This document shows, piece after piece, positions 9,949 to 18,666 of a DNA stretch of 35,048 nucleotides; the stretch's first letter is position 1, and each line of letters opens with the position of its first letter. The stretch covers positions 1 to 35,048 of the forward strand of contig DSDU01000010.1 of NCBI GenBank assembly GCA_011056835.1, given 5' to 3'. The notes under the pieces were generated by a model that made no database searches, was not told the origin of the DNA, and saw only the letters and a list, made by a program, of their open reading frames with translations. This DNA is from Deltaproteobacteria bacterium. Its GTDB lineage: Bacteria > Desulfobacterota > Syntrophia > Syntrophales > UBA6807. Position numbers and translations under genes: made by a program.

Positions 9949-10637
9949 GTTGATCTCTTTTTCAGGATTGTCAGCAGAGCATTGACAGTGAACGCCAGTG
10001 TCAGAAGAACGATTCCCAGGGCGATGCCCATGGAAAACTCCCCCTTCCCCGTTTCAAGAGCGATTGCCGTCGTGATAGTCCGGGTATGCCATTTTATGTT
10101 GCCGCCGATCATCATGGAAATCCCCACCTCGGAAACGGCGCGGCCATATGCCGTAACCGCCGCTATCATGACGGCATACCGTGCCTCTAGAATACTGGCG
10201 ATGGCAATCTGCTTTCCCCGCGCACCAAGAGCCATCAGAGTGGATCTCAAGCGCTTATCAAGAGATTCAACTGCAGTAGCCGTCAATGATATGACAATGG
10301 GCAAGACCAGAATGGTCTGTGCGAGGGCAATTCCGGGAATGGTAAACAACAACTGCATTTCGCCAAGGGGACCTCTGTACGACACAAACGCATAAACAAA
10401 GAGACCGACGACAACTGTGGGAAGGGCCAGCAGCGTATCCACTAAGGCCCTTACCTGTTTCTTGCCGGGGAAATCGAAGTACCCCAGGAGAAATCCGCAG
10501 GGGATGCCCAAGGCGAGACTTCCAATCATTGACATAGTCGATGCCTTGAGTGTGACAAAAACTGCGGAATATGTTTCCTCATTGCCGGTCAAAAGTAGCT
10601 CAATAGCCCTGACGATGCCTTCGAAAATATACTCCAT
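9945..10637 (-). CDS. tupB: Tungstate ABC transporter permease
   Basis: 230-aa binding-protein-dependent permease with EAA-like loop (ALGARGKQIAIASILEARYAVMIAAVTAYGRAVSEVGISMMIGGNIKWHTRTITTAIALETGKG), typical of TupB. Confidence 0.85.
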   Translation of the reverse strand: MEYIFEGIVRAIELLLTGNEETYSAVFVTLKASTMSMIGSLALGIPCGFLLGYFDFPGKKQVRALVDTLLALPTVVVGLFVYAFVSYRGPLGEMQLLFTIPGIALAQTILVLPIVISLTATAVESLDKRLRSTLMALGARGKQIAIASILEARYAVMIAAVTAYGRAVSEVGISMMIGGNIKWHTRTITTAIALETGKGEFSMGIALGIVLLTLAFTVNALLTILKKRST

Positions 10638-10640
10638 ATC

Positions 10641-11483
10641 CTATTTTTCATGGGCGTTGGGAACAAAAAGCTGTATCCCCAACAGCTTGAAATCTCCTAT
10701 TAATTGCTGCGTTTTGGGCAATGTCATCCATGCTCTGAATTTCGATGCCAGATCGTATTTAACATTACTGCATTGCTTCGGGTTAACGGCAATGACACTG
10801 TATTGATTCCGAAGCGATTTATCTCCCTCGACCAGGATCACGAGAGGAGGGTTCCCCCTCCAGTTTGCCTCGTACTTGATGAACGTTCCCCGGTCCGTCA
10901 TGGTGTAGGCATTTCTCTCTGAGGCGATAGTGATCGTATTGAGCATGCCCTGGCCGGTCTGGATGTACCACGGTTCTTTATCCGGTACAGGGATTTCTGC
11001 TTCTGCCCACAGGATGAGCTCCTGTTTGTGCGTTCCCGAATTATCACCGCGGCTGGCAAACAGGCCCTTTTGTGATGCAATCGTTTTCAGTGTTTCCATT
11101 GCCGATCTGCCCTTGACAGCACAAGGGTCGTTCTTGGGGCCGATGAACACAAAATCATTATACATGATTTGCCGGCGGTCAACACCGTGTCCGTCAGCGA
11201 CATATTGCATCTCAGCGTCCGGTGCGTGAACAAGCAGGACATCGACATCGCAGTTTTTGCCGAGTTCAAGAGCCTTCCCGGTTCCCACTGAAACCCATCG
11301 GAGATCGATTCCCGTCTCGGCCCTGAATGTCGGGGCGAGATAATCGAGCAGTCCTGTATTATCGGTGCTTGTTGTCGTCGCCATTTTTAATACATGTTCG
11401 GCGGCAACGGCATATGATCCGATTCCGATAACGCATGACACCATGAGAAACAATACCAAATACTTCTTAATTGTTTTGTTCAT
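10641..11483 (-). CDS. tupA: Tungstate ABC transporter substrate-binding protein
   Basis: Signal peptide plus MATTTSTDNTGLLDYLAPTFRAETGIDLRWVSVGTGKALELGKNCDVDVLLVHAPDAE, typical of TupA. Confidence 0.88.
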   Translation of the reverse strand: MNKTIKKYLVLFLMVSCVIGIGSYAVAAEHVLKMATTTSTDNTGLLDYLAPTFRAETGIDLRWVSVGTGKALELGKNCDVDVLLVHAPDAEMQYVADGHGVDRRQIMYNDFVFIGPKNDPCAVKGRSAMETLKTIASQKGLFASRGDNSGTHKQELILWAEAEIPVPDKEPWYIQTGQGMLNTITIASERNAYTMTDRGTFIKYEANWRGNPPLVILVEGDKSLRNQYSVIAVNPKQCSNVKYDLASKFRAWMTLPKTQQLIGDFKLLGIQLFVPNAHEK

Positions 11484-11506
11484 ACCCCCTCCCTTTCTTC
11501 TCTATA

Positions 11507-11540
11507 AGGGGGCGCTGTACGATGTCAATGCACGCCCCCT
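11507..11540 (-). promoter_or_regulatory. GC-rich hairpin in tupA 5' UTR
   Basis: Perfect 8-bp arms AGGGGGCG (11507-11514) and CGCCCCCT (11533-11540), just upstream of the tupA SD (minus-strand GGGAGGGGG, 11485-11493). Confidence 0.55.
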
Positions 11541-11752
11541 CTTGTTAATAAAGAACGATTATTCTTGTCAACGTACGTGAAATACAAATTTATAACCAAT
11601 AGTTACAAATATTAATACATAATTCTTGCACTGAGTGTCAATGATATTAATAAAATAACTATGAGTATTTTATCGAAATGGTATAATCGAACATCTGATT
11701 TTCTGCATCATTTCGTCATGTTCCAACCGATATACTGATCGGGGTGTCGCTC

Positions 11753-12637
11753 ATGAAAGAATGTTCCGTTGCTGTTATCGGATCGCTGACCGTGGACACC
11801 ATCATTGAAGGATCGTGCCGACACCGTCAGTGCGGCGGTACCGTCATGTACAGCGGCATTACCTTTAAACGATGTGGCATTGATCCATGTATTATTACCA
11901 ATGTCGCTGACAGTGAGCGGTCGCTTCTTGATATTTTTGCTGCCGAAGGCATTCCCGTGCGTGCAGGTTCATCAACCGCCACGACACATTTTGTCAATTA
12001 TCTTAAGGATAATCTTCGGCGGCAGGAGATGCCGTGTCATGCCGATCCCGTTAGGGCAGATCAAATAGAAGATTTGGTGTCCGCGTTTCAGCATTTCCAT
12101 ATCGGTGCGCTCCATCCCGAGGACATTGCGGTGGATACCCTCCGGCTGATCGGACGGTCACGAAAAATCGTCAGTGTCGATATTCAGGGATTTGTCAGAT
12201 ATAACGACAATGGGTGCATTCTGCAACGAGTGTCGGACCGACTCCCCATGGTTCTGTCGAATGCCCTGTATGTAAAAGCCGATGCGGAAGAGCTTGATGC
12301 TGTGGTGGAGGCCTATAGTACGGATGCCTGGGGACTGATCCGTCGTTTTGCCATTGAGGAATTGGTGATTACACAAGGAGACCGGGGTGGTTCCATTATA
12401 TGTTTGAACGGTGACAGGGTTCTGTACGATGCCGTGCCGGTTGAGCCTGTTATCAGCACAATCGGTGCGGGGGATGTTTTTTTTGCGGCCTATCTCAGCA
12501 GTCGTCTTTATCGGGGTGAGAACACCGTTGTTTCATGTGAAACAGCCAGACAGGTCGCGGCGCGCCAGCTGGCGGGAAGCTACATAACGGGCGAAACGCT
12601 GTGTCCTGGAAATTTGCAATATATCATCGGGGCATGA
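11753..12637 (+). CDS. PfkB family carbohydrate kinase
   Basis: C-terminal PfkB signature VISTIGAGDVFFAAYLS; ATG 11753 (after GGGG) preferred to the upstream GTG 11744. Confidence 0.85.
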   Translation: MKECSVAVIGSLTVDTIIEGSCRHRQCGGTVMYSGITFKRCGIDPCIITNVADSERSLLDIFAAEGIPVRAGSSTATTHFVNYLKDNLRRQEMPCHADPVRADQIEDLVSAFQHFHIGALHPEDIAVDTLRLIGRSRKIVSVDIQGFVRYNDNGCILQRVSDRLPMVLSNALYVKADAEELDAVVEAYSTDAWGLIRRFAIEELVITQGDRGGSIICLNGDRVLYDAVPVEPVISTIGAGDVFFAAYLSSRLYRGENTVVSCETARQVAARQLAGSYITGETLCPGNLQYIIGA

Positions 12638-12671
12638 TACAGATATGATGACACGACACGGGAGAATGAGT

Positions 12672-14243
12672 ATGAAAATTTGCAGCGTTGAAGAGATGAG
12701 GGAAATGGATCGACGTGCCGTTGAGCACTACGGCATTATCGAAGCACTGCTCATGGAAAATGCCGCACTGGCAACCTGTTCCGTCATTTTGCGGGAGTTC
12801 GGTCTTGCGGGGAAACGATTTTCCGTAGTGTGCGGCATGGGAAACAATGGCGGCGATGGGCTTGCCATTGCCCGAAAACTTCATTCCAACGGGGGCATCG
12901 TGTCTGTCTATCTTCTGGGTGATCCGGCCAGACTCTCCGGGGCCGCTAAACTGAATTATGAGATTGCTTCACGGATGCCTTTCACCATGGAATCCATTCA
13001 GTCCGCTGAATCGGTCAGGTTGAAACTGCTTCACGCCGATGTCATTGTCGACGCTGTCTTCGGGACGGGACTCGCCCGGAATGTGGAAGGCATGTATAGG
13101 GACGTTATTGACTGTATCAATGCCGCGGGTAAGCTTGTCTTCAGCGTGGACATTCCGTCAGGGATCAACGGAGACACGGGGCAAATCATGGGTGCGGCAG
13201 TAAATGCCAATATTACAACAACTTACGGCCTTCCCAAGCGGGGCACGATTCTCTATCCCGGGCATGAACGGTGCGGTTCCCTCTATGTGAGCCACATTTC
13301 ATTTCCTCCGGAACTGTATGAATCTGAGAATGTGAAGGTTGCTTTTAATGATCCATTGCCGCTGCCGTCGAGAGATCGACAGGGTCACAAGGGAGATTTC
13401 GGCGAGGCGCTTTTTATCGCCGGTGCCGCCAACTACTGCGGTGCACCATATTTCTCGGCCATGTCGTTTCTCAAGGCGGGAGGCGGATATTGCCGTCTTG
13501 CAGCACCCCTGTCCATATCACCCTTCATTGCCGTTGAAGGGAGTGAAATCGTATTTATCCCTCAAACGGAAACAGAGACCGGAAGTATCTCCCGGACAAA
13601 CAGGAAAGAGCTTCTTGATCTGACGGAGCGCATGGACATGGTTGTCATCGGTCCAGGCTTATCGCTTCATGATGAAACGCAACAGCTTGTGAGGGAATTG
13701 ACTCGAGAGATAGAAAAGCCCCTTCTGATCGACGGGGATGGTATTACCGCTGTCTGTGACAATCTTGGAGCTGTGAAGAGCAGAAGGGCGCCCACGATCC
13801 TGACACCACATCCCGGAGAAATGTCACGGTTGTCCAAGCAAACAGTGACGGCACTGAAAAGCGATCCGATAACGATTATCCAGAATACAGCGAAGAATCT
13901 CAATGCCATCATTGTGCTGAAGGGGGCTCATTCTCTTGTGGGCTGTCCCGACGGCAGGGTTTATATCAATATGAGCGGGAATCCGGGAATGGCAACGGCA
14001 GGGTCGGGCGATGTGTTGACGGGTACCATTGCGGCCATGTTCGGGCTCGGTCAGCCTGTTGAAGCTGCCGTCAGAACAGGGGTCTTTGTTCATGGAATAT
14101 CAGGAGATTTAGCCGCTGAATCAATCGGAGAGGATGGCGTAACAGCCACCGATATTCTGGCTCATCTTCCACGGGCCGTTAAAATCGTAAGGCAGGGTGG
14201 CGACACGATGCGGCGATTTCTGCACACGCCTCCCGTTTTATGA
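12672..14243 (+). CDS. nnr: Bifunctional NAD(P)H-hydrate epimerase / ADP-dependent NAD(P)H-hydrate dehydratase
   Basis: N-terminal YjeF epimerase (MKICSVEEMREMDRRAVEHYGI, GMGNNGGDGLAIAR) fused to dehydratase (LTPHPGEMSRL, GNPGMATAGSGDVLTG). Confidence 0.94.
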   Translation: MKICSVEEMREMDRRAVEHYGIIEALLMENAALATCSVILREFGLAGKRFSVVCGMGNNGGDGLAIARKLHSNGGIVSVYLLGDPARLSGAAKLNYEIASRMPFTMESIQSAESVRLKLLHADVIVDAVFGTGLARNVEGMYRDVIDCINAAGKLVFSVDIPSGINGDTGQIMGAAVNANITTTYGLPKRGTILYPGHERCGSLYVSHISFPPELYESENVKVAFNDPLPLPSRDRQGHKGDFGEALFIAGAANYCGAPYFSAMSFLKAGGGYCRLAAPLSISPFIAVEGSEIVFIPQTETETGSISRTNRKELLDLTERMDMVVIGPGLSLHDETQQLVRELTREIEKPLLIDGDGITAVCDNLGAVKSRRAPTILTPHPGEMSRLSKQTVTALKSDPITIIQNTAKNLNAIIVLKGAHSLVGCPDGRVYINMSGNPGMATAGSGDVLTGTIAAMFGLGQPVEAAVRTGVFVHGISGDLAAESIGEDGVTATDILAHLPRAVKIVRQGGDTMRRFLHTPPVL

Positions 14244-14260
14244 TAAACTGCACCGATCTG

Positions 14261-15238
14261 TTACAGCCGTCGCTTCAGGATATAATCTGAAATCGTCATA
14301 AGCGCGTCTTTGGGGAAGGAGTCGTCAAACGGTTTAAGGGCTGATTTCGCCTCGTCGATAAAACCTTTCGCCTTGGTCAGCGCGTAATTAATGCCGTCGT
14401 ATTTTTCAATAAGCGAGGTGATGTCTCGAATATGGTTGCCGTCAAGGTCATTGCGGTCCAGGGTTTCCTTGATAAGAGTTCTTTCATCGGTTGAACAGTT
14501 ATGAAGCGTCCGGATGAGCGGAAGGGTAATTTTCCCCTCTTTCAGATCCATCCCGATGGCTTTGCCGAATTCTTCCTTGGTAGCAACATAGTCAAGCGTG
14601 TCGTCTGTTACCTGAAAAGCGACACCCAGTTTCAGTCCGAATGTCCGTAATGCATTGACCTTTTTTTTCGATACCTTTGCAAGCAGTGCGCCCAGGGCGC
14701 ACGATGCGGAAATAAGGATTGCAGTCTTTTGTTCAATGATTCTGAGATATTCGTCTTCAGTGATGTCGGTATCACGGGATCTGATCAATTGAGCCGTTTC
14801 CCCTTCGACCATGGTGATAGCCGCACTGGTCAAGAGTTTTTGTATGGGCGGATGGCCGTCTTCCACCATTAATTTGAATGCCTGAGAATAGAGAAAGTCA
14901 CCGACCAGGACACTTGCCGGATTTCCCCAGATATTATTTGCGGCAGTTCTCCCCCGTCGAGTTTCGGCATGGTCGATAACATCGTCGTGGAGGAGAGACG
15001 CAGTGTGTAGAAATTCCATAACTGCCGCCAGCGTGTACCGTCTTTCTCCGGTGAAACCGCAGAGATCCGATGTAATCATAAGCAACAGGGGCCTGAGGCG
15101 CTTTCCCCCACTATTGATAATATAATCGGTAACTTCCGGAATCAATTCAATGTACGACCGGTAATATTTATCCAGATTCTCTTCAACGTGCCGGAGATCA
15201 TCCTGGTAACGAGATAAGATGTCTTTAATTTCCATCAT
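14261..15238 (-). CDS. Polyprenyl (octaprenyl-type) diphosphate synthase
   Basis: Aspartate-rich motifs LLHDDVIDHAETRRGR and FQVTDDTLDYVATKEEFGK; GGKRLRPLL. Confidence 0.93.
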   Translation of the reverse strand: MMEIKDILSRYQDDLRHVEENLDKYYRSYIELIPEVTDYIINSGGKRLRPLLLMITSDLCGFTGERRYTLAAVMEFLHTASLLHDDVIDHAETRRGRTAANNIWGNPASVLVGDFLYSQAFKLMVEDGHPPIQKLLTSAAITMVEGETAQLIRSRDTDITEDEYLRIIEQKTAILISASCALGALLAKVSKKKVNALRTFGLKLGVAFQVTDDTLDYVATKEEFGKAIGMDLKEGKITLPLIRTLHNCSTDERTLIKETLDRNDLDGNHIRDITSLIEKYDGINYALTKAKGFIDEAKSALKPFDDSFPKDALMTISDYILKRRL

Positions 15239-15392
15239 CTAGAACCTTTTGTTGCAATGCCAAGCGTAAAGTTTGTATAGTAATCAACATAAAATGTCAA
15301 AGATTTTCATATCTTTTTATTTTCGAAGGTTATGACGGGAACATCGGCGAATCAAAGAAAGCGGTGTATCGTTTCTGTCACGGCACAGAATA

Positions 15393-16097
15393 TTATTTCA
15401 CCGGGTCTTCCGGTGTTCTGTAATGATCATTATTAAGAAAGGGCTTGACGCAGGCCGCCGAATTGTTGCGGGGAGCATTTACCAGGGGGGATACCCGGTA
15501 TGCTTTCATTGCTTCAGATGGATACGGTTGAAGCAATGGGAGCAATGCCTTCGTGTCTCCCGGCGAAGGATCGAGCCAGCGTTCTTCTTCCTGCTGCGGT
15601 ATAATCACCGGCATTCTATGATGAATCGGCTTTATGAGTTCATTCGCTTCAGTCGTTATGATGGCGCACGTGCTGAGTTCCCGCCCATCGGGGAATTGCC
15701 GGGTTTCATAGAGTCCCGCAAAGCCGAATGGTGCGTCTGTCCTGAGTCCGATGTAGAATGGCATGTTTCCTTGTGCGTTCTTCTTCCATTCATAGAACCC
15801 CGTGGCCACGATTAGGCATCGTCGGCGCTTCAAGGCGCTCCGGAAACTCGGCTTTTCTGTCACCGTCTCTGCCCTGGCATTAATCAACCTGCCGCATATT
15901 GATGGGTCTTTTGACCATGCAGGGAGAAGGCCCCATATGAACGGGACAAGCCGATTGACCTCGGCATGTATGATCGCCGCAATCTCGGTACCCGGAGCGA
16001 TATTATAGCTCGGCTTCGGCTCACAGGCTCTGTCCGAGATGTCAAAAGCTTCGATTATTTCAGAAAGATCGCACATCATGACGAAACGACCGCACAT
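15393..16097 (-). CDS. SOS response-associated peptidase (SRAP/YedK/HMCES family)
   Basis: Start moved to MCGRF (ATG at 16095-16097), exposing the catalytic Cys2; conserved NARAET, GFYEWKK and HHRMPVI. Confidence 0.92.
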   Translation of the reverse strand: MCGRFVMMCDLSEIIEAFDISDRACEPKPSYNIAPGTEIAAIIHAEVNRLVPFIWGLLPAWSKDPSICGRLINARAETVTEKPSFRSALKRRRCLIVATGFYEWKKNAQGNMPFYIGLRTDAPFGFAGLYETRQFPDGRELSTCAIITTEANELIKPIHHRMPVIIPQQEEERWLDPSPGDTKALLPLLQPYPSEAMKAYRVSPLVNAPRNNSAACVKPFLNNDHYRTPEDPVK

Positions 16098-16347
16098 GGT
16101 TCCTCCACCGTAAAGACTATGTTGCATATCGCTTCTTTCTAACACATCATGGGCGTCGCTGTGAATATTATTCCATGGGGAGTATAAATCGGCACTTCTT
16201 GTGACTGTGGGAAGCGAATGACCGCTTTCGTAACGCGGACTGACAAGACGGAAACTATACAAAAAAAAGAATTCGTGAGGAGTTTGAGTGAATACCGTAA
16301 AGGTGCATGCAGACCCTTGAATAAATTTTTGTTTGGGCAACAGCACG

Positions 16348-16376
16348 TTGACATTTGGCGTCTGTAATTCTATAAG
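16348..16376 (+). promoter_or_regulatory. Sigma70-type promoter candidate for the patatin gene
   Basis: TTGACA (16348-16353), 17-nt spacer, TATAAG (16371-16376). Confidence 0.55.
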
Positions 16377-16475
16377 TAACCCATGCCGGAAGTGAGCTCA
16401 AGCCGATGGGACGTGAAACGTGTGCGATGTAAAGACGCACGCGGCGACGAACGCGTAGTTCAGGGGATTTCGATA

Positions 16476-17405
16476 ATGAAATGGATGGACAAAAAAATAG
16501 GCTTAGCCCTGGGCGGCGGCGGCGCTCGCGGGCTTGCCCATATCGGAGTCCTGAAAGTGCTTGAAGAGGCTCATATCCCGTTCGATATGATTGTCGGAAC
16601 GAGTGCCGGTGCGCTTGTAGGCGGCGCTTATGCCGCAGGACTATCGCTGGAAGAATTGGTTGAACGAGTCGACAGCTATCTTCATAGTCCGGAGTTTCAA
16701 TCCTCTGTGATAAAAGCCATCGAAAATGCTCGAGCGAACGAAAACTCGGGGTGGACGCAGAAAATTCAGTCTTTTTTTGTGAATCGGTTCCATCTGGCAC
16801 AGGCGATGTTCAGGCCGGGCATTCTAGCGATTACAGATTTTCAATCCATGATTGATCACTTCATTCCTGATGTTCGGATCGAAGACACAACGATTCCTTT
16901 TCATGCCGTTGCAACGGATCTCGTAAGCGGCAACAGAGTGACACTTTCTTCGGGGTCGCTGAGGCATGCCGTGATGGCCAGTTGTGCCGTGCCCGGGGCG
17001 ATTGAACCGCTCAAAGAGGGAGACATGTATCTCTCCGACGGAGGGATAATTTGTCTCGTCCCGAGCAGCGTTGCCAGACAGGAGGGGGCGGATATCGTTA
17101 TCTCCGTGGCTGTTGATCAGGACATCTGCACAGCTGAAGAATTTCGTACATGCCGTCAGGTTTGTGATCGGGCGACGGCAATCATGGCCCATCAACTGGA
17201 AAATTATGAACTTGCAGACGCCGATATCGTCATACGTCCCGATGTGGGTGATCTGTGCTGGACCGATTTCTCTCATTACAGCGATATTATAACGGCCGGA
17301 GAGCGGGCAGCCAGAGAGAAGATCAAGGATATCAAAGATGTAATGCCCGTCTTTAAGAAGTGGTTTACTCTCAAGCAGCTCACTCGGCCGCAGAACGGTC
17401 AATGA
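16476..17405 (+). CDS. Patatin-like phospholipase family protein
   Basis: GLALGGGGARGLAHIGVLKVLEE, nucleophile elbow GTSAG, catalytic SDGG; start moved to MKWMDKK. Confidence 0.92.
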   Translation: MKWMDKKIGLALGGGGARGLAHIGVLKVLEEAHIPFDMIVGTSAGALVGGAYAAGLSLEELVERVDSYLHSPEFQSSVIKAIENARANENSGWTQKIQSFFVNRFHLAQAMFRPGILAITDFQSMIDHFIPDVRIEDTTIPFHAVATDLVSGNRVTLSSGSLRHAVMASCAVPGAIEPLKEGDMYLSDGGIICLVPSSVARQEGADIVISVAVDQDICTAEEFRTCRQVCDRATAIMAHQLENYELADADIVIRPDVGDLCWTDFSHYSDIITAGERAAREKIKDIKDVMPVFKKWFTLKQLTRPQNGQ

Positions 17406-17501
17406 TGAAAGTGAACGCGAGGCCGTTACTGTTCATGGCGCTCGAGAGTGATGATACGGAGATTCCGGGCATGCATGGTCACAGAAGCGGAGATGAACTG
17501 T

Positions 17502-18416
17502 ATGTCATCAATTAAAACCATATCAATAGTAGGAGCAGGGGCCATGGGGTCCTTTTATGTGAGTAAATTTTCCGACATAGATGCTTCCTCCGTATCCGTT
17601 ATTGCCGGGGGGAAACGATCTGACCGCTTGAAAGCGGAAGGAATCGTTGTTAACGGAAAACAGTATATGGTTCCGGTTGTGCGTCCGGAAGATAAGACCA
17701 CGCCGGCGGATCTGATCATTGTTGCCGTGAAGAATCATCATCTTCCCGAAGCCATACGGGATATGGCGCCCCGGGTGGGGAGTTCGACGATCATCATATC
17801 GGTCATGAACGGTATCGACAGTGAAGAACAGATCGGCGCTGTCTATGGCATGGATAAGATGCTCTATGCCGTTGCCGTGGGCATTGACGCCTTGAGAAAC
17901 GGCAATGCCATGACCTACACGACCCAGGGAAAACTCTTCTTCGGTGAGGCGGATAATCGGATACTGTCCGATCGTGTCAAGCGCGTGCAGGAACTTTTTA
18001 ATCGGGCAGAGATCATTTACGAGACCCCTGAGGATATGATTCGTATCCTCTGGTGGAAGTTCATGATCAATGTGGGAATCAATCAGACATCGGCGGTGCT
18101 CCGTGCCCCCTATGGAATATTTCAGACGTCACGGGACGCGCAAGAACTCATGGATTCTGCAATGCGGGAAGTAACAGCCATTGCCGCGGCGGCGGAGATT
18201 GACATAACAGATGACGACATAAATCATTGGTACGGATTTCTATCTCAATTGTCCCCTGAAGGAAAAACCTCCATGTTGCAGGACGTTGAAGCGAAACGGA
18301 AAACCGAAGTCGAAATGTTTGCCGGAAAGATGATGGAACTCGGCAAGCGCTACGGGATTCCCACGCCGGTGAATGAAACACTCTGCAGGATTATAAGAGT
18401 TATTGAACGTAATTGA
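17502..18416 (+). CDS. Ketopantoate reductase (PanE/ApbA) family oxidoreductase
   Basis: Rossmann motif IVGAGAMGSFYVSKFS; VAVKNHHLPEAI; WWKFMINVGINQTSAVLRAPYG; start moved to MSSIKTIS. Confidence 0.88.
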   Translation: MSSIKTISIVGAGAMGSFYVSKFSDIDASSVSVIAGGKRSDRLKAEGIVVNGKQYMVPVVRPEDKTTPADLIIVAVKNHHLPEAIRDMAPRVGSSTIIISVMNGIDSEEQIGAVYGMDKMLYAVAVGIDALRNGNAMTYTTQGKLFFGEADNRILSDRVKRVQELFNRAEIIYETPEDMIRILWWKFMINVGINQTSAVLRAPYGIFQTSRDAQELMDSAMREVTAIAAAAEIDITDDDINHWYGFLSQLSPEGKTSMLQDVEAKRKTEVEMFAGKMMELGKRYGIPTPVNETLCRIIRVIERN

Positions 18417-18666
18417 TGGCGGCATTTGATGATGTATGATCAACGAATATTCCGCCGTCATGCCGTCGGTGTTTATTTATGATGATACAATAAGGTCATC
18501 GGTGTCCTCGCGGAGCAATGAGATTGAATTTTTTGCTGACAACATCGACGTTCTATGCAGGTGTTACAACTCATTCAGCGGAAAACATTGTGAACGGGTT
18601 ATACACTCCGCTTGAGGAAAGAATGATGCGGTTACAGTCTAAACAGAGGGAGGATATGGAATTTAA

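Noticed and set aside
9325-10395. 356-aa plus-strand ORF antisense to tupC/tupB
   Set aside because: Shadow ORF opposite two well-recognised transporter genes; translation has no recognisable domain.
16255-16800. 181-aa minus-strand ORF over the patatin promoter and N-terminus
   Set aside because: Antisense to the conserved GGGGARG/GTSAG region of the patatin gene; no domain recognised.
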